DNA of 64,000 nucleotides from contig NZ_CP017181.1 in the NCBI RefSeq assembly GCF_001729765.1, positions 3,782,001 through 3,846,000 on the forward strand. Reading direction: 5' to 3'. Shown piece by piece: positions 25,421-37,719 of this stretch. A program made the position numbers and the translations under genes. The notes below the pieces were generated by a model. It saw nothing but the letters and a program-made list of their open reading frames with translations. It was not told where the DNA came from and made no database searches. Position 1 is the stretch's first letter. Every line of letters starts with the position of its first letter. Origin of the DNA: Enterobacter kobei. Its GTDB lineage: Bacteria; Pseudomonadota; Gammaproteobacteria; Enterobacterales; Enterobacteriaceae.

Positions 25421-26413
25421 TTATTCGCGGAACAGCGCTTCGATATTCAGACCTTGCCCCTGCAGGATTTCACGCAGGCGGCGCAGACCTTCAACCTGAA
25501 TCTGACGAACACGTTCACGAGTCAGACCAATTTCGCGGCCAACATCTTCCAGTGTCGCAGCTTCATACCCCAGTAAACCGAAACGACGTGCCAGCACTTC
25601 ACGCTGTTTGGCGTTCAGTTCGAACAGCCATTTGACGATGCTCTGTTTCATGTCATCGTCCTACGTGGTGTCTTCCGGACCGTTGTCTTTTTCATCGGCC
25701 AGGATGTCCAGCAGCGCTTTTTCGGAGTCGCCACCCAACGGGGTGTCAACGGAGGTAATGCGCTCGTTGAGACGCAGCATACGGCTTACGTCATCAACCG
25801 GTTTATCGAGTTGTTCGGCAATTTCTTCTGCGCTTGGCTCGTGGTCCAGTTTATGGGACAACTCGCGCGCGGTACGCAGATACACGTTCAACTCTTTGAC
25901 GATGTGGATCGGCAGGCGGATCGTACGGGTCTGGTTCATAATAGCCCGTTCGATGGTCTGACGAATCCACCAGGTCGCGTAGGTTGAGAAACGGAACCCG
26001 CGTTCCGGGTCAAACTTCTCAACTGCGCGGATGAGACCTAAGTTGCCCTCTTCAATCAGATCCAGCAGAGCCAGACCACGATTGCCGTAACGGCGGGCAA
26101 TTTTCACGACCAGTCGCAGGTTACTTTCGATCATGCGACGACGCGAGGCAACATCACCACGCAAAGCACGACGTGCGAAATAGACTTCTTCTTCGGCCGT
26201 TAGCAGTGGGGAGTAACCAATCTCCCCAAGGTAAAGCTGAGTCGCGTCCAGTACACGCTGTGTGGCGCCCTGCGATAACAGCTCTTCTTCAGCCAAATCG
26301 TTATCACTGGGTTCCTCTTCTACTAAGGCTTTTTCGTCAAAAGCCTCTACTCCGTTCTCATCAAATTCCGCATCTTCATTTAAATCATGAACTTTCAGCG
26401 TATTCTGACTCAT
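25421..26413 (-). pseudogene. rpoS: rpoS, stationary-phase sigma factor, interrupted by an amber codon at 251
   Basis: The coding frame from ATG 26413 to the terminal stop is 330 codons, equal to E. coli RpoS, and nearly identical to it. Codon 251, Gln (CAA/CAG) in E. coli in the segment EDTTQDDDMKQS, is TAG here at 25663-25661. Translation stops after 250 residues, keeping regions 1.2 to 3 but losing region 4, which reads the -35 element and contacts activators. An ATG (MKQS, 25651) starts a separate 76-codon frame holding region 4. A glutamine-inserting amber suppressor tRNA would restore the native protein. The reading frame on both sides is intact and conserved, so loss is recent or a sequence error. 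Confidence 0.93.
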
Positions 26414-26472
26414 AAGGTGGCTCCTACCCGTGATCCCTGAACGAGACACCCTGGCTGGCATGCCCCGTCAAA

Positions 26473-27597
26473 TTATCGCTGCGGCAAATACTGCAGCGGG
26501 TTTACGGATTTCCCCTTGTAACGAATTTCAAAATGCAAGCGTGTAGAACTGGTTCCGGTGCTACCCATGGTAGCGATTTTTTGCCCCGCCTTAACTTCTT
26601 GTTGTTCCCGGACCAGCATTGTGTCGTTATGGGCGTAGGCACTCAGGTAATCATCATTGTGTTTGATGATGATAAGATTACCGTAACCGCGCAGAGCATT
26701 ACCGGCATACACAACGCGTCCGTCTGCGGTCGCGATGATAGCCTGTCCTTTACTGCCTGCGATATCGATCCCTTTGTTACCACCCTCAGAAGTGGCGAAG
26801 TTTTCGATAATCTTGCCGTCAGTTGGCCAGCGCCAGGTAGTGATTGACGAACTGGCATTCTGACTGCTTGCAGTCGGTTCAGTAGAGCTAACCACAGGTG
26901 CCGTAACCGGTGCTGTGACAGTAGTCGCAGTCCCTTTATTATTCGGCAACATTTTGTTAGCAGTCTGATCACCTGAATCCTCAGAATACGTAATTACAGG
27001 TTGTGAAGCAACCACCGTGGTGGATTTTTGTGCAGGCTTAACGCTGTTATTTTGTGCGGTCACATCGGCCGCTGAAACCGTGTTGCCAGGCGTCAGTGGC
27101 GTACCCGTTGCGTTGCCCACCTGGAGCGTTTGCCCAACCTCCAGACCATACGGGGCCTGGACGTTGTTACGCTGTGCGAGGTCACGGAAATCGTTCCCGG
27201 TGATCCAGGCAATATAGAACAGCGTATCGCCGCGTTTCACGGTATAGGTGCTGCCGCCGGTATAGCTGCCTTTCGGAATGTTCCCATACTGACGGTTATA
27301 CACTATGCGGCCATTTTGGGTCTGAACAGGCTGTTCAACTGGCTTAATCTGTGTTGGCTGCGTCATTGGGCGCTGAACTGGCTGGATTGACGGATTTTGT
27401 TGCGCCGTGGCAGTTCCCATTTTAGGCGGAGGCGTGATCAACATTCCGCTGGACGTGTTACCCGAGCCGCTGTTTCCGCCGACGGAACTGACGGGCGCAG
27501 GCGCATTGTTAGAACTTGTACAGCCAGCCAGCCAGAGCGAAACCAGTGATAATGCCGCAACACGGCTGATGGTGAATTTAGGGCTTCCCGCGCTCAT
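26473..27597 (-). CDS. nlpD: NlpD, murein hydrolase activator lipoprotein
   Basis: The 374-residue protein (E. coli 379) has a lipobox LAGC with the lipidated Cys26. A Gln/Pro-rich linker follows, then a LysM domain (about 118-162, [18 protein letters not shown]) and a C-terminal LytM/M23 domain ending near YLPQR. The LytM domain is of the degenerate, non-catalytic kind that activates amidase AmiC during cell separation. The start is 116 bp downstream of the pcm stop. In E. coli the main rpoS promoter lies inside nlpD; I could not place it reliably here. Confidence 0.95.
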   Translation of the reverse strand: MSAGSPKFTISRVAALSLVSLWLAGCTSSNNAPAPVSSVGGNSGSGNTSSGMLITPPPKMGTATAQQNPSIQPVQRPMTQPTQIKPVEQPVQTQNGRIVYNRQYGNIPKGSYTGGSTYTVKRGDTLFYIAWITGNDFRDLAQRNNVQAPYGLEVGQTLQVGNATGTPLTPGNTVSAADVTAQNNSVKPAQKSTTVVASQPVITYSEDSGDQTANKMLPNNKGTATTVTAPVTAPVVSSTEPTASSQNASSSITTWRWPTDGKIIENFATSEGGNKGIDIAGSKGQAIIATADGRVVYAGNALRGYGNLIIIKHNDDYLSAYAHNDTMLVREQQEVKAGQKIATMGSTGTSSTRLHFEIRYKGKSVNPLQYLPQR

Positions 27598-27713
27598 TTA
27601 TCCCCCAGGAATGTGTTAACTACCAGTGACTTAAAATTTACCGTGATGGCACGAATCTTTCGCGCCACACCATACGCTGAATTTGCCTTAATAACCCTGG
27701 ATAAATCCGAGTC

Positions 27714-29075
<1,362 letters not shown>

Positions 29076-29095
<20 letters not shown>

Positions 29096-30125
29096 AATCA
29101 CCCGAGGTGTTGATAAGTTCCCTGACAACGCTGGTGGCAAAGCTACCGGCCGGCAGCCAGAAGCGTAACTCGACGGTGACGTCATCCCACCAGTTCCAGC
29201 TTAGCTGCTGCGGGTAGAGCAGCATCGCGCGGCGTGCTGCTTCGACTTTTTCCCGCACCAGCAATGATTGTAATGCCTGCGCATCGGCGACAGCCGCCTG
29301 CTCAGCGCTCAGCGCGTCGCCCTGCGTCCCCCACTCACCGGAGCCGGGCAACGCGGCGGTAATCATCAGCGATTTCGCGTCCACGCGCGACTGCACATCG
29401 GCCATTTCGTCGGCCGTTGCCACAAACCAGCTTCCGCGTCCCGCTAATTGTAGCGCATCGCCAACAACAACTTGATTCGCGTCCGGTTTTTTCAGCCTTT
29501 CGCTCACAATCTGATTAAACAACGCACTGCGGGCCGCCGACAACCAAAAACTGCGCTTATTCCTGTCGCGCACCGGCGCATCGCTTTGTGCCCAGCGAAG
29601 CGCGCCCTGCAGGTTACTGCCGCCAATGCCAAAGCGCTGGGCGCCAAAGTAGTTCGGTACGCCGCGTTCATTGATGGCGTTGAGGCGTTTTTCAACGTCT
29701 GAACGGTCAGACACTTCACGCAATACCAGCGTAAACGCATTGCCTTTCAACGCCCCCAGGCGCAGTTTGCGCTTGTGACGGGCGTATTCCAGCACTTTAC
29801 AGCCTTCCAGCTCAAACTGGCTTAAATCAGGCATCGTAGTGCCGGGAACGCGCGCACACAGCCACTGTTTGGTGACGGCGTGTTTATCTTTCTGTCCGGC
29901 GAAGCTCACCTCGCGGGCATGAATTTTGAGGAATTTTGCCAGCGCATCGGCCACAAACCGGGTATTGCAGCCGTTTTTAAGAATTCGTACCAGGATATGT
30001 TCGCCTTCACCGTCCGGCTCAAACCCCAAATCCTCAACCACCACGAAATCTTCTGGGCTGGCCTTCAGCATGCCAGAACCCAGCGGTTTACCGTGCAGAT
30101 AAGTCAGGTTATCGAAGTCCGTCAT
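29076..30125 (-). CDS. truD: TruD, tRNA pseudouridine-13 synthase
   Basis: The 349-residue protein equals E. coli TruD. The catalytic Asp lies in the segment [12 protein letters not shown] (QKD), and [17 protein letters not shown] and GLRFGIGG-like [11 protein letters not shown] motifs are present. It modifies U13 in tRNA-Glu. It overlaps ispF by 4 nt and surE by 20 nt. Confidence 0.96.
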
Positions 30126-30601
30126 TTGGCGGCCTTCACCAGCAGCGCCACCGCTTCACAGGCAATGCCCTCGCCGCGACCGGTAAAGCCTAGCTTCTCG
30201 GTGGTGGTGGCTTTGACGTTCACGTCGTCCATGTGACAGCCCAGATCCTCAGCAATAAACACGCGCATCTGCGGTATATGCGGCAGCATTTTCGGCGCCT
30301 GAGCGATGATCGTCACGTCGACGTTGCCCAGCGTATAGCCTTTGGCCTGAATGCGGCGCCAGGCTTCGCGCAGCAGTTCCCGGCTGTCTGCGCCTTTAAA
30401 CGCCGGATCGGTGTCCGGGAACAGCTTGCCGATATCCCCCAGCGCAGCGGCACCCAGCAGGGCGTCGGTCAGCGCATGCAACGCCACGTCGCCATCAGAA
30501 TGCGCCAGAAGACCTTTTTCGTAAGGAATACGTACGCCGCCAATGATAATTGGGCCTTCTCCGCCAAAGGCGTGTACATCAAAACCGTGTCCAATTCGCA
30601 T
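30122..30601 (-). CDS. ispF: IspF, 2-C-methyl-D-erythritol 2,4-cyclodiphosphate synthase
   Basis: The 159-residue protein begins [12 protein letters not shown], with zinc ligands D8 and H10. The [17 protein letters not shown] block supplies H42 and the phosphate loop. It makes the cyclic diphosphate intermediate of the MEP isoprenoid pathway. It shares one base with the ispD stop, as usual for adjacent MEP genes. Confidence 0.97.
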   Translation of the reverse strand: MRIGHGFDVHAFGGEGPIIIGGVRIPYEKGLLAHSDGDVALHALTDALLGAAALGDIGKLFPDTDPAFKGADSRELLREAWRRIQAKGYTLGNVDVTIIAQAPKMLPHIPQMRVFIAEDLGCHMDDVNVKATTTEKLGFTGRGEGIACEAVALLVKAAK

Positions 30602-31311
30602 TATGCCTTCTCCTGATGGGTCGAACGGGTAAGATAAAATTCCGCGAGCTGTAAATCTTCCGGGCGCGTCACTTTTATATTATCAGCGCGTCCTTCAACC
30701 AGTTCGGGGTGAAAACCGCAATACTCCAGCGCGGAGGCTTCATCCGTGATGGTCGCCCCTTCTTTAAGCGCACGCGTTAAGCAGTCGTGGAGTAATTCGC
30801 GGGGGAAAAATTGTGGCGTCAGCGCGTGCCAGAGATCGACGCGCTCAACGGTGTGGGCGATAGCCTGCTTGCCAGGCTCGGCGCGCTTCATGGTGTCACG
30901 CACCGGAGCGGCCAGGATGCCCCCCACTTTACTGGTTTCACTCAGCGCCAGCAGGCGCGCCAGATCGTCCTGATGCAGACACGGACGTGCGGCGTCGTGC
31001 ACCAGCACCCACCGCGCGTCTCCGGCAGCCTGAATGCCCGCCAGCACGGAATCGGCGCGCTCGGCGCCGCCGTCAACAACGGTAATCTGTGGATGGTTTG
31101 CCAGCGGTAGCTGCGCAAAACGCGCATCGCCGGGGCTGATGGCAATGATCGCTCGCGTCACCCGCGGGTGCGCCAGCAGCGCCGCCACGGCGTGCTCGAG
31201 GATCGTTTTATCACCAATTGAAAGGTACTGCTTGGGACACTCTGTCTGCATGCGCCGGCCAAAACCTGCGGCCGGCACCACGGCACAGACGTCCGAAAAA
31301 GTTGCTGCCAT
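30601..31311 (-). CDS. ispD: IspD, 2-C-methyl-D-erythritol 4-phosphate cytidylyltransferase
   Basis: From the ATG at 31311 the protein has 236 residues, matching E. coli; the longer frame is not family-like. The nucleotide-binding motif is [20 protein letters not shown] and the catalytic region [10 protein letters not shown]. It forms CDP-methylerythritol in the MEP pathway. It follows ftsB by 19 bp. Confidence 0.97.
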   Translation of the reverse strand: MAATFSDVCAVVPAAGFGRRMQTECPKQYLSIGDKTILEHAVAALLAHPRVTRAIIAISPGDARFAQLPLANHPQITVVDGGAERADSVLAGIQAAGDARWVLVHDAARPCLHQDDLARLLALSETSKVGGILAAPVRDTMKRAEPGKQAIAHTVERVDLWHALTPQFFPRELLHDCLTRALKEGATITDEASALEYCGFHPELVEGRADNIKVTRPEDLQLAEFYLTRSTHQEKA

Positions 31312-31330
31312 GTCGTAATCCTGGGCCTGA

Positions 31331-31642
31331 TTATCGATTATTTTGTGCTGAGCCCTGATTGCGTTTAGACGCATCCGGAACCAGACGATAAAAGGTTTCG
31401 CCCGGCTTAGTCATACTGAGTTCATTGCGTGCGCGTTCCTCAATCGCCTCCTGCCCGCCATTGAGGTCATCAATTTCAGCAAAGAGTTGATCGTTACGCG
31501 CCTTAAGTTTGGCGTTTGTTGCCTGCTGAGCCGCGACGTCATCGCTCACCCGGCTGTAGTCGTGCAGTCCGTTCTTACCGAACCACAACGAGTATTGCAG
31601 CCAAATCAGCAAAGCCAGCAACAGCAGCGTTAGTTTACCCAT
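31331..31642 (-). CDS. ftsB: FtsB, cell division protein
   Basis: The 103-residue bitopic protein has a single N-terminal membrane segment ([19 protein letters not shown]) and a periplasmic coiled coil, with the GKNGLHDY segment just after the membrane. It forms the FtsQLB complex that activates septal peptidoglycan synthesis. It heads the ftsB-ispD-ispF-truD-surE-pcm run on the minus strand. Confidence 0.95.
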   Translation of the reverse strand: MGKLTLLLLALLIWLQYSLWFGKNGLHDYSRVSDDVAAQQATNAKLKARNDQLFAEIDDLNGGQEAIEERARNELSMTKPGETFYRLVPDASKRNQGSAQNNR

Positions 31643-31721
31643 CCTGCCCCCTGAAAAAACGGCTTCATCATCCCATAACTTTCCGCTGGACTCTACTCTG
31701 GGGTTTTAATTATGCCGCAAG

Positions 31722-32048
31722 TTAACCCATCAGCCATAAAAATAGCAGCCCAAATATGATGACTACGGCGGCGATAGTGAACACGGCACTATACAGGAGC
31801 CTGCCATTGAACAGGGAGTGCAACGCAATGCCGACGACAACCGCGACGGGCATCAGCGCCAGGAAGAAAGGCCAGGTGTAGAGGAAAAAGAACAGCGTAT
31901 TGCCGCCATACATAAGAAACGGGATGCCAAGCGCCAGCAACCAGGAGACGAAGCCAATAATGGCCCCGGGGAATGACCAGGTCGTTTCGTCGTCGGTCGC
32001 GAGCGGCTCCGACCCGGTGGTGATAATGTAGTTTTCACTGTTGCGCAT
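31722..32048 (-). CDS. ygbE: YgbE, DUF3561 membrane protein
   Basis: The 108-residue protein has three likely membrane segments after a polar N terminus (MRNSENYIITTGSEP). It matches the conserved but uncharacterised YgbE found between cysC and ftsB in E. coli. No enzymatic motif is seen. Confidence 0.9.
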   Translation of the reverse strand: MRNSENYIITTGSEPLATDDETTWSFPGAIIGFVSWLLALGIPFLMYGGNTLFFFLYTWPFFLALMPVAVVVGIALHSLFNGRLLYSAVFTIAAVVIIFGLLFLWLMG

Positions 32049-32106
32049 AGCTAATCCTGTGACCGTGACTCATCGTTCGGAAAGACAGCTCCCGAACGAT
32101 ACCGCC

Positions 32107-32712
32107 TCAGGATCTGATAATATCGTCCCGTCTGAGCAGGTCTAATAATTGGCTTACTAAATTTGTTACCAATTGTTGACCTTCCAGGTGAATCTCAGGC
32201 GATTCAGGCGCTTCGTAAACCGCGTCAATTCCGGTGAAGTTGCGCAGTTCGCCGGCACGCGCTTTTTTGTACAGCCCTTTCGGGTCGCGAGCTTCGCAGA
32301 CCGCCAGTGGCGTATCGACAAACACTTCGATAAAGCGATCCTGCCCCACGCGCTCACGTACCATCTGGCGCTCAGCACGATGCGGCGAGATAAACGCCGT
32401 TAACACCACCAGCCCGGCATCCGCCATCAGGCTGGCGACTTCTCCCACCCGGCGAATATTCTCTTTGCGGTCGTCGTCGCTGAAGCCTAAATCGCTGCAC
32501 AAACCATGACGGACATTATCCCCGTCCAGCAGGTAGGTGCTCACGCCCCTCTGATGCAGCGCCTCTTCCAGCGCGCCCGCTACCGTGGATTTACCGGAGC
32601 CAGACAGCCCGGTAAACCACAGCACAACCCCACGATGTCCGTGGAGTTGCTCACGCTGCGCGACGGTGACCGGATGAGGATGCCAGACGACGTTCTCATC
32701 ATGTGCGGCCAT
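32107..32712 (-). CDS. cysC: CysC, adenylylsulfate kinase
   Basis: The 201-residue protein has the P-loop [12 protein letters not shown] and DGDNVRHGL, typical of APS kinase. It converts APS to PAPS in sulfate assimilation. It overlaps cysN by 1 bp, and cysGDNC form one minus-strand operon. Confidence 0.96.
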   Translation of the reverse strand: MAAHDENVVWHPHPVTVAQREQLHGHRGVVLWFTGLSGSGKSTVAGALEEALHQRGVSTYLLDGDNVRHGLCSDLGFSDDDRKENIRRVGEVASLMADAGLVVLTAFISPHRAERQMVRERVGQDRFIEVFVDTPLAVCEARDPKGLYKKARAGELRNFTGIDAVYEAPESPEIHLEGQQLVTNLVSQLLDLLRRDDIIRS

Positions 32713-34136
32713 TATTTGCCTCCCAGCAGATCGCGGGCGCCCCAGTGCGGGAAGTGCTTACGCACCAGCGCGTTCAGCTCCAGTTCGAAGGCGCTGAATT
32801 CAGAGGCGACGGTCGCCTGCTCGTTTGGCTCACGAACCATCCCCGCGCCGACGGTGACGTTAGTCAGACGGTCGATAAAGATCAGGCCGCCCGTTACCGG
32901 GTTCTGCTGATACGGATCCAGCACCAGCGGCTCATCGAAAGTCAGATCCACCAGGCCAATACCGTTCAGCGGCAGTTCGCTCACGTCACGCTGGGTGAGA
33001 TTATTGATGTCCACCTGGAACTGAATGCCGTCCACGCGGGCGCGAGTTTTCTTGCCCGCAATTTTGATGTCGTAGCTCTGGCCTGCGGTCAGCGGCTGTT
33101 CCGCCATCCAGACCACATCCACAGACGCGCCCTGCACTGCTGCCAGCGTTTCCTGCGCGTCGACCAGCAGATCGCCCCGGCTGATATCAATCTCGTCTTT
33201 CAGCACCAGGGTGACCGCCTCCCCTGCCCCGGCTTCCTGGAGGTCGCCGTCGAACGTCACGATGCGCGCGATTGCCGATTCTACGCCGGAGGGCAGCACT
33301 TTGACACGCTGTCCCACCTTCACGGAGCCGGAGGCAATCGTGCCGGAGAAGCCGCGGAAATCGAGATTTGGACGGTTAACGTACTGCACCGGGAAGCGCA
33401 TCGGCTGGGTATCAACCACGCGCTGAATTTCAACGGTCTCCAGCACTTCCAGCAGCGTCGGGCCGCTGTACCACGGCATATTCGCACTCTGGGAGGCGAC
33501 GTTATCGCCTTCCAGCGCGGAAAGCGGCACGAAGCGGATATCCAGATTACCCGGCAGCTGCTCGGCAAAGGTCAGGTAACTCTGGCGGATCTCCTCAAAT
33601 TTCTCTTCGCTGAAGTTCACCAGATCCATCTTGTTGACCGCCACGACCAGGTGTTTGATCCCCAACAGCGTGGAGATAAAGCTGTGACGACGGGTTTGAT
33701 CCAGCACGCCTTTACGGGCGTCGATCAGCAGGATCGCCAGGTCGCAGGTCGACGCGCCGGTCGCCATATTACGGGTATACTGCTCGTGCCCCGGGGTGTC
33801 GGCGATAATAAATTTGCGCTTCTCCGTTGAGAAATAGCGATAGGCCACGTCGATGGTGATGCCCTGCTCGCGCTCCGCCTGCAAACCATCCACCAGCAGC
33901 GCCAGGTCGAGTTTTTCACCCTGGGTACCATGACGTTTGCTGTCGTTGTGCAGAGAAGAGAGCTGATCTTCGTAAATCTGGCGTGTATCGTGCAACAGGC
34001 GACCAATCAGGGTACTTTTCCCGTCATCCACGCTGCCGCAGGTCAGAAAACGCAGCAGACTTTTGTGTTGTTGCGCGTGCAGATACGCTTCCACGCCGCC
34101 TTCGTTGGCAATTTGTTGAGCAATAGTGGTGTTCAT
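32712..34136 (-). CDS. cysN: CysN, sulfate adenylyltransferase GTPase subunit
   Basis: The 474-residue protein (E. coli 475) has the GTPase motifs [20 protein letters not shown] and NKMDLVN, followed by EF-Tu-like beta-barrel domains. It couples GTP hydrolysis to APS formation by CysD. It starts 9 bp after cysD. Confidence 0.97.
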   Translation of the reverse strand: MNTTIAQQIANEGGVEAYLHAQQHKSLLRFLTCGSVDDGKSTLIGRLLHDTRQIYEDQLSSLHNDSKRHGTQGEKLDLALLVDGLQAEREQGITIDVAYRYFSTEKRKFIIADTPGHEQYTRNMATGASTCDLAILLIDARKGVLDQTRRHSFISTLLGIKHLVVAVNKMDLVNFSEEKFEEIRQSYLTFAEQLPGNLDIRFVPLSALEGDNVASQSANMPWYSGPTLLEVLETVEIQRVVDTQPMRFPVQYVNRPNLDFRGFSGTIASGSVKVGQRVKVLPSGVESAIARIVTFDGDLQEAGAGEAVTLVLKDEIDISRGDLLVDAQETLAAVQGASVDVVWMAEQPLTAGQSYDIKIAGKKTRARVDGIQFQVDINNLTQRDVSELPLNGIGLVDLTFDEPLVLDPYQQNPVTGGLIFIDRLTNVTVGAGMVREPNEQATVASEFSAFELELNALVRKHFPHWGARDLLGGK

Positions 34137-34145
34137 GGCGGCTCC

Positions 34146-35054
34146 TTAGAAATAACCCTGACGTTTCTTCAGCTCCATGGAGCCTGCCTGGTCGCGGTCA
34201 ATCACGCGCCCCTGTCGCTCACTGGTGGTCGACACCAGCATCTCTTCAATGATCTCCGGCAGCGTCTGCGCGTTGGATTCCACCGCGCCGGTCAGCGGCC
34301 AGCAGCCAAGGGTACGGAAACGCACCATCTGTTTTTTGATGACTTCGCCCGGCTGCAGGTCGATGCGATCGTCGTCGATCATCATCAGCATGCCGTCGCG
34401 CTCGAGCACCGGACGCTCAGCCGCCAGATACAGCGGAACGATCTCGATATTTTCCAGATAGATGTACTGCCAGATATCCAGCTCGGTCCAGTTGGAGAGC
34501 GGGAAAACGCGGATGCTTTCGCCTTTGTTGATCTGGCCGTTGTAGTTGTGCCACAGCTCCGGGCGCTGGTTTTTCGGATCCCAGCGGTGGAAACGATCGC
34601 GGAAAGAGTAGATACGCTCTTTAGCACGAGACTTCTCTTCGTCACGGCGCGCGCCGCCGAAGGCGGCATCAAAGCCGTATTTGTTCAGCGCCTGCTTCAG
34701 CCCTTCGGTTTTCATGATATCCGTGTGTTTGGCGCTGCCGTGCACGAAGGGGTTAATGCCCATCGCCACACCTTCCGGGTTTTTATGCACCAGCAGCTCG
34801 CAGCCGTAAGCTTTTGCGGTACGGTCGCGGAATTCGTACATTTCGCGGAATTTCCAGCCGGTATCGACGTGCAGCAGCGGGAACGGCAGCGTACCCGGAT
34901 AAAACGCTTTACGCGCCAGATGCAGCATGACGCTGGAATCTTTACCGATGGAGTACATCATCACCGGGTTAGAAAATTCGGCTGCCACTTCGCGGATAAT
35001 ATGGATACTTTCCGCTTCGAGCTGCCGCAGGTGAGTAAGTCGTTTTTGGTCCAT
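34146..35054 (-). CDS. cysD: CysD, sulfate adenylyltransferase small subunit
   Basis: The 302-residue protein has the PP-loop-type motif [18 protein letters not shown] and the [16 protein letters not shown] segment. It makes APS from ATP and sulfate with CysN. The gene lies 9 bp downstream of cysG on the same strand. Confidence 0.97.
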   Translation of the reverse strand: MDQKRLTHLRQLEAESIHIIREVAAEFSNPVMMYSIGKDSSVMLHLARKAFYPGTLPFPLLHVDTGWKFREMYEFRDRTAKAYGCELLVHKNPEGVAMGINPFVHGSAKHTDIMKTEGLKQALNKYGFDAAFGGARRDEEKSRAKERIYSFRDRFHRWDPKNQRPELWHNYNGQINKGESIRVFPLSNWTELDIWQYIYLENIEIVPLYLAAERPVLERDGMLMMIDDDRIDLQPGEVIKKQMVRFRTLGCWPLTGAVESNAQTLPEIIEEMLVSTTSERQGRVIDRDQAGSMELKKRQGYF

Positions 35055-35063
35055 AACCGTTCC

Positions 35064-36422
35064 TTAAGCCAGATTCACCACAGAGGAACCAAACCCCTCT
35101 GAGTCTGTAGTATGTTGAAACCAGGCGAGCGTACTGTGCAGCTGTACCACTTCCCCCACCACGATCAGGGCGGGCATCGGGGCATCTTTCGCCAGGTCTG
35201 CAAGTTCGAGTAATGTGCCGATAGCAACATGCTGATCGACGCGGGTGCCGCGAGAAATCACGGCAACGGGCGTCGCTGCCTCGCGACCGTGCTGAATCAG
35301 CTGTTCGCTGATGTCTGCGGCTTTCATCGTGCCCATGTATATCGCCAGCGTTTGCCGGCTCTGGGCGAGATGCGACCAGTCAAACGGCGTGCTGTCGGCC
35401 TTGTAGTGCCCGGTCACAAAAGTGACGCTCTGCGCATAATCGCGATGGGTCAGCGGAATACCGGCATAGGCCGTTACTGCTGATGCCGCCGTAATGCCAG
35501 GCACCACCTGGAACGGCACGCCCGCTTCGGCTGCCGCCTGCAACTCTTCTCCGCCGCGTCCGAAGATAAACGGATCGCCCCCTTTCAGACGCACCACGGT
35601 TTTGCCCGCTTTAGCGGCAGCAATCAGCATCTGATTGGTGTCGTGCTGCGGCACAGAGTGCTCGCCTGCCCGTTTGCCGACGCAAATTTGCTCCGCGTCG
35701 CGACGAATCAGCTCGCGCACGCCGTCGGTGACCAGATGGTCGTAGAACACCACGTCCGCGTCCTGCAGCACCTGAAGGCCACGCAGCGTCAGAAGCCCGG
35801 CATCGCCCGGCCCTGCGCCCACCAGAATGATCTCCCCGTTCGTACTGCCAGGGTTATCCAGTTCGTCTTCAAGAATTTTCTGCGCCGCCGTCTCATTGCC
35901 GGCCTGCATCAGGCTGGCAAAGCGGCCGCGAAACACCCGCTCCCAGAAGCGACGACGTTCCGCCACGCTGGTCAGCCGGGTCTTCAGATGGTTACGCCAG
36001 TAGCTGGCTGTCTCCGCCATGCGCCCGAGGCTTGTCGGCAGCAGTGCTTCGATTTTTTCCCGCAGCACGCGCGCCAGCACCGGAGCGGTCCCGCCGGAGG
36101 AGATCGCCACCAGAAGCGGCGAACGGTCAACGATCGACGGGAAGATAAACGAGCATAACGGCTGGTCGTCCACCACGTTCACCAGACGGTAACGGGCCTG
36201 AGCGGCGTCGGAAACACGACGGTTCAGGTCGCGATCTTCGGTCGCCGCTATTACCAGCACTACGCTGTCGATTTGTGATTCGTCAAAATCCGCTTCTGCC
36301 ACTACCCGCACCTGCGCCCCCGCACGTTGCAAAAACGCGATTTTGCGATCGGCAATTTCACCCGTGCCAACAACCAGCACCGGTTTCTCTTTAATCGCGG
36401 CAAATAAGGGCAGATAGTCCAC
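35064..36422 (-). CDS. cysG: CysG-type siroheme synthase, with shortened N-terminal domain
   Basis: There is no ATG near the N terminus; the GTG at 36422 (MDYLPLF) fits the family start and gives 452 residues, while a TTG gives 455. The C-terminal uroporphyrinogen methyltransferase domain is intact, with [15 protein letters not shown] and [18 protein letters not shown]. The N-terminal dehydrogenase/ferrochelatase module keeps [11 protein letters not shown] and the catalytic Asp in [11 protein letters not shown]. That Asp falls about 19 residues earlier than in E. coli CysG, because the stretch between VRVVAEA and DFDESQ is missing. Siroheme serves CysI in this window. This copy is encoded with cysDNC, not with nir. 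Confidence 0.9.
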   Translation of the reverse strand: MDYLPLFAAIKEKPVLVVGTGEIADRKIAFLQRAGAQVRVVAEADFDESQIDSVVLVIAATEDRDLNRRVSDAAQARYRLVNVVDDQPLCSFIFPSIVDRSPLLVAISSGGTAPVLARVLREKIEALLPTSLGRMAETASYWRNHLKTRLTSVAERRRFWERVFRGRFASLMQAGNETAAQKILEDELDNPGSTNGEIILVGAGPGDAGLLTLRGLQVLQDADVVFYDHLVTDGVRELIRRDAEQICVGKRAGEHSVPQHDTNQMLIAAAKAGKTVVRLKGGDPFIFGRGGEELQAAAEAGVPFQVVPGITAASAVTAYAGIPLTHRDYAQSVTFVTGHYKADSTPFDWSHLAQSRQTLAIYMGTMKAADISEQLIQHGREAATPVAVISRGTRVDQHVAIGTLLELADLAKDAPMPALIVVGEVVQLHSTLAWFQHTTDSEGFGSSVVNLA

Positions 36423-36493
36423 AGGCAACAACTCACTAACAACGAGGAATAGAGGGACTATAGGGGGCGGCTTAGACCGAATGAAATTACGAA

Positions 36494-36521
36494 TTGGAAT
36501 GAGTAGTTACTCAATGGAATA
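36494..36521. promoter_or_regulatory. Candidate CysB-binding region upstream of cysG-cysDNC
   Basis: The segment has TGAGTA (36500-36505) facing TACTCA (36508-36513), flanked by two TGGAAT copies; on the minus strand these read ATTCC, a recurring feature of CysB sites. It lies about 70-100 bp upstream of the cysG start and between cysG and the divergent iap. CysB control is expected for these genes, but the site call is by pattern only. Confidence 0.4.
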
Positions 36522-36659
36522 ACGATGTGAAAAAGTTAATATCAAAAAGTGCTTAACACGCGAATTTTCGGGCATTTAAGAGCAATTCAAATTGTGTATG
36601 GACGATCACAGTTTCATACTAGGCCAGTTAAAATTTTGCTCTGTTTTTAAGGACTCACT

Positions 36660-37703
36660 ATGTTTTCCGCAACGCGCCACTGTGTTGCTGCCCTGGCGCT
36701 AGGCGTTTGCTTTATTCTTCCGGCTCAGGCAAAAAATCAACCCTATGGTGAAATCGCCACTCAGCAGGCGCGGCATATTGCTACCGTTTTCCCTGGCCGC
36801 ATGACCGGTTCACCTGCGGAAATGCTCTCTGCTGACTATATTCGCCAGCAATTTGCTGATATGGGTTACCAGAGCGATATCCGGTCGTTTCACAGCCGCT
36901 ATATCTATACCTCGCGCAATAAAACACAAAACTGGCACAACGTGACCGGCAGTACGGTTATTGCGGCTCACGAAGGTCGCGCGGCGGAACAGATTATTAT
37001 CATGGCGCATCTCGATACTTACGCACCGCTCAGCGATGCCGACACCGATAACAACCTCGGCGGGCTGACGCTGCAGGGCATGGACGATAACGCAGCGGGT
37101 CTTGGCGTGATGCTCGAACTGGCCGAGCGAATGAAGAACATTCCGACGCAATATGGCATTCGTTTCGTTGCCACCAGCGGTGAAGAGGAGGGTAAGCTCG
37201 GCGCTGAGAATCTCCTTAAACGCATGAGCGCTGAAGAGAAGAAAAATACGCTGCTGGTAATTAACCTCGATAACCTGATTGTCGGCGATAAACTGTATTT
37301 CAACAGCGGACAGAGTACGCCGGGTAGCGTGCGTAAACTGACGCGTGACCGGGCGCTCGCCATTGCCCGCAGCCATGGGGTGTATGCCGCCAGCAACCCG
37401 GGCGGCAATCCAAATTATCCGCGAGGAACGGGCTGCTGCAACGACGGCGAAGTGTTCGATAAAGCGGGCATTCCGGTCCTGTACGTGGAAGCAACCAACT
37501 GGGCGCTGGGGAAAAAAGATGGCTACCAGCAACGGGGGAAATCGAAAGCCTTCCCGGACGGGACAAGCTGGCATAACGTGATGCTGGATAATCAGCAGCA
37601 TATTGATAGCGCCCTGCCGCAGCGCATTGAACACCGCAGCCGGGACGTGGTGAAAGTGATGCTGCCGCTGGTGAAGGAGCTGGCGAAGGCGGGGAAAGGC
37701 TGA
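36660..37703 (+). CDS. iap: Iap, periplasmic aminopeptidase (alkaline phosphatase isozyme conversion)
   Basis: The 347-residue protein begins with a signal peptide (MFSATRHCVAALALGVCFILPAQA, cleavage near residue 24). The M28 metallopeptidase core shows MAHLDTY, GMDDNAAG and SGEEEGKLGAENL, which supply zinc ligands and the catalytic Glu. It removes N-terminal Arg from alkaline phosphatase in E. coli. It converges on cysH; in many enterics a CRISPR-cas locus lies downstream of iap, but not here. Confidence 0.95.
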   Translation: MFSATRHCVAALALGVCFILPAQAKNQPYGEIATQQARHIATVFPGRMTGSPAEMLSADYIRQQFADMGYQSDIRSFHSRYIYTSRNKTQNWHNVTGSTVIAAHEGRAAEQIIIMAHLDTYAPLSDADTDNNLGGLTLQGMDDNAAGLGVMLELAERMKNIPTQYGIRFVATSGEEEGKLGAENLLKRMSAEEKKNTLLVINLDNLIVGDKLYFNSGQSTPGSVRKLTRDRALAIARSHGVYAASNPGGNPNYPRGTGCCNDGEVFDKAGIPVLYVEATNWALGKKDGYQQRGKSKAFPDGTSWHNVMLDNQQHIDSALPQRIEHRSRDVVKVMLPLVKELAKAGKG

Positions 37704-37719
37704 GGTTTTTAAGTATAGC

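Noticed and set aside
25651..25663. Readthrough or special recoding of the rpoS TAG
   Set aside because: Nothing in the context suggests pyrrolysine or selenocysteine insertion, and relatives have a Gln codon there; ordinary nonsense mutation is the direct reading. A suppressor tRNA remains possible but is outside the window.
36810..37634. 274-codon minus-strand frame inside iap
   Set aside because: The plus-strand iap frame carries a signal peptide and M28 metal motifs; the antisense frame has no ribosome site or recognisable domain.
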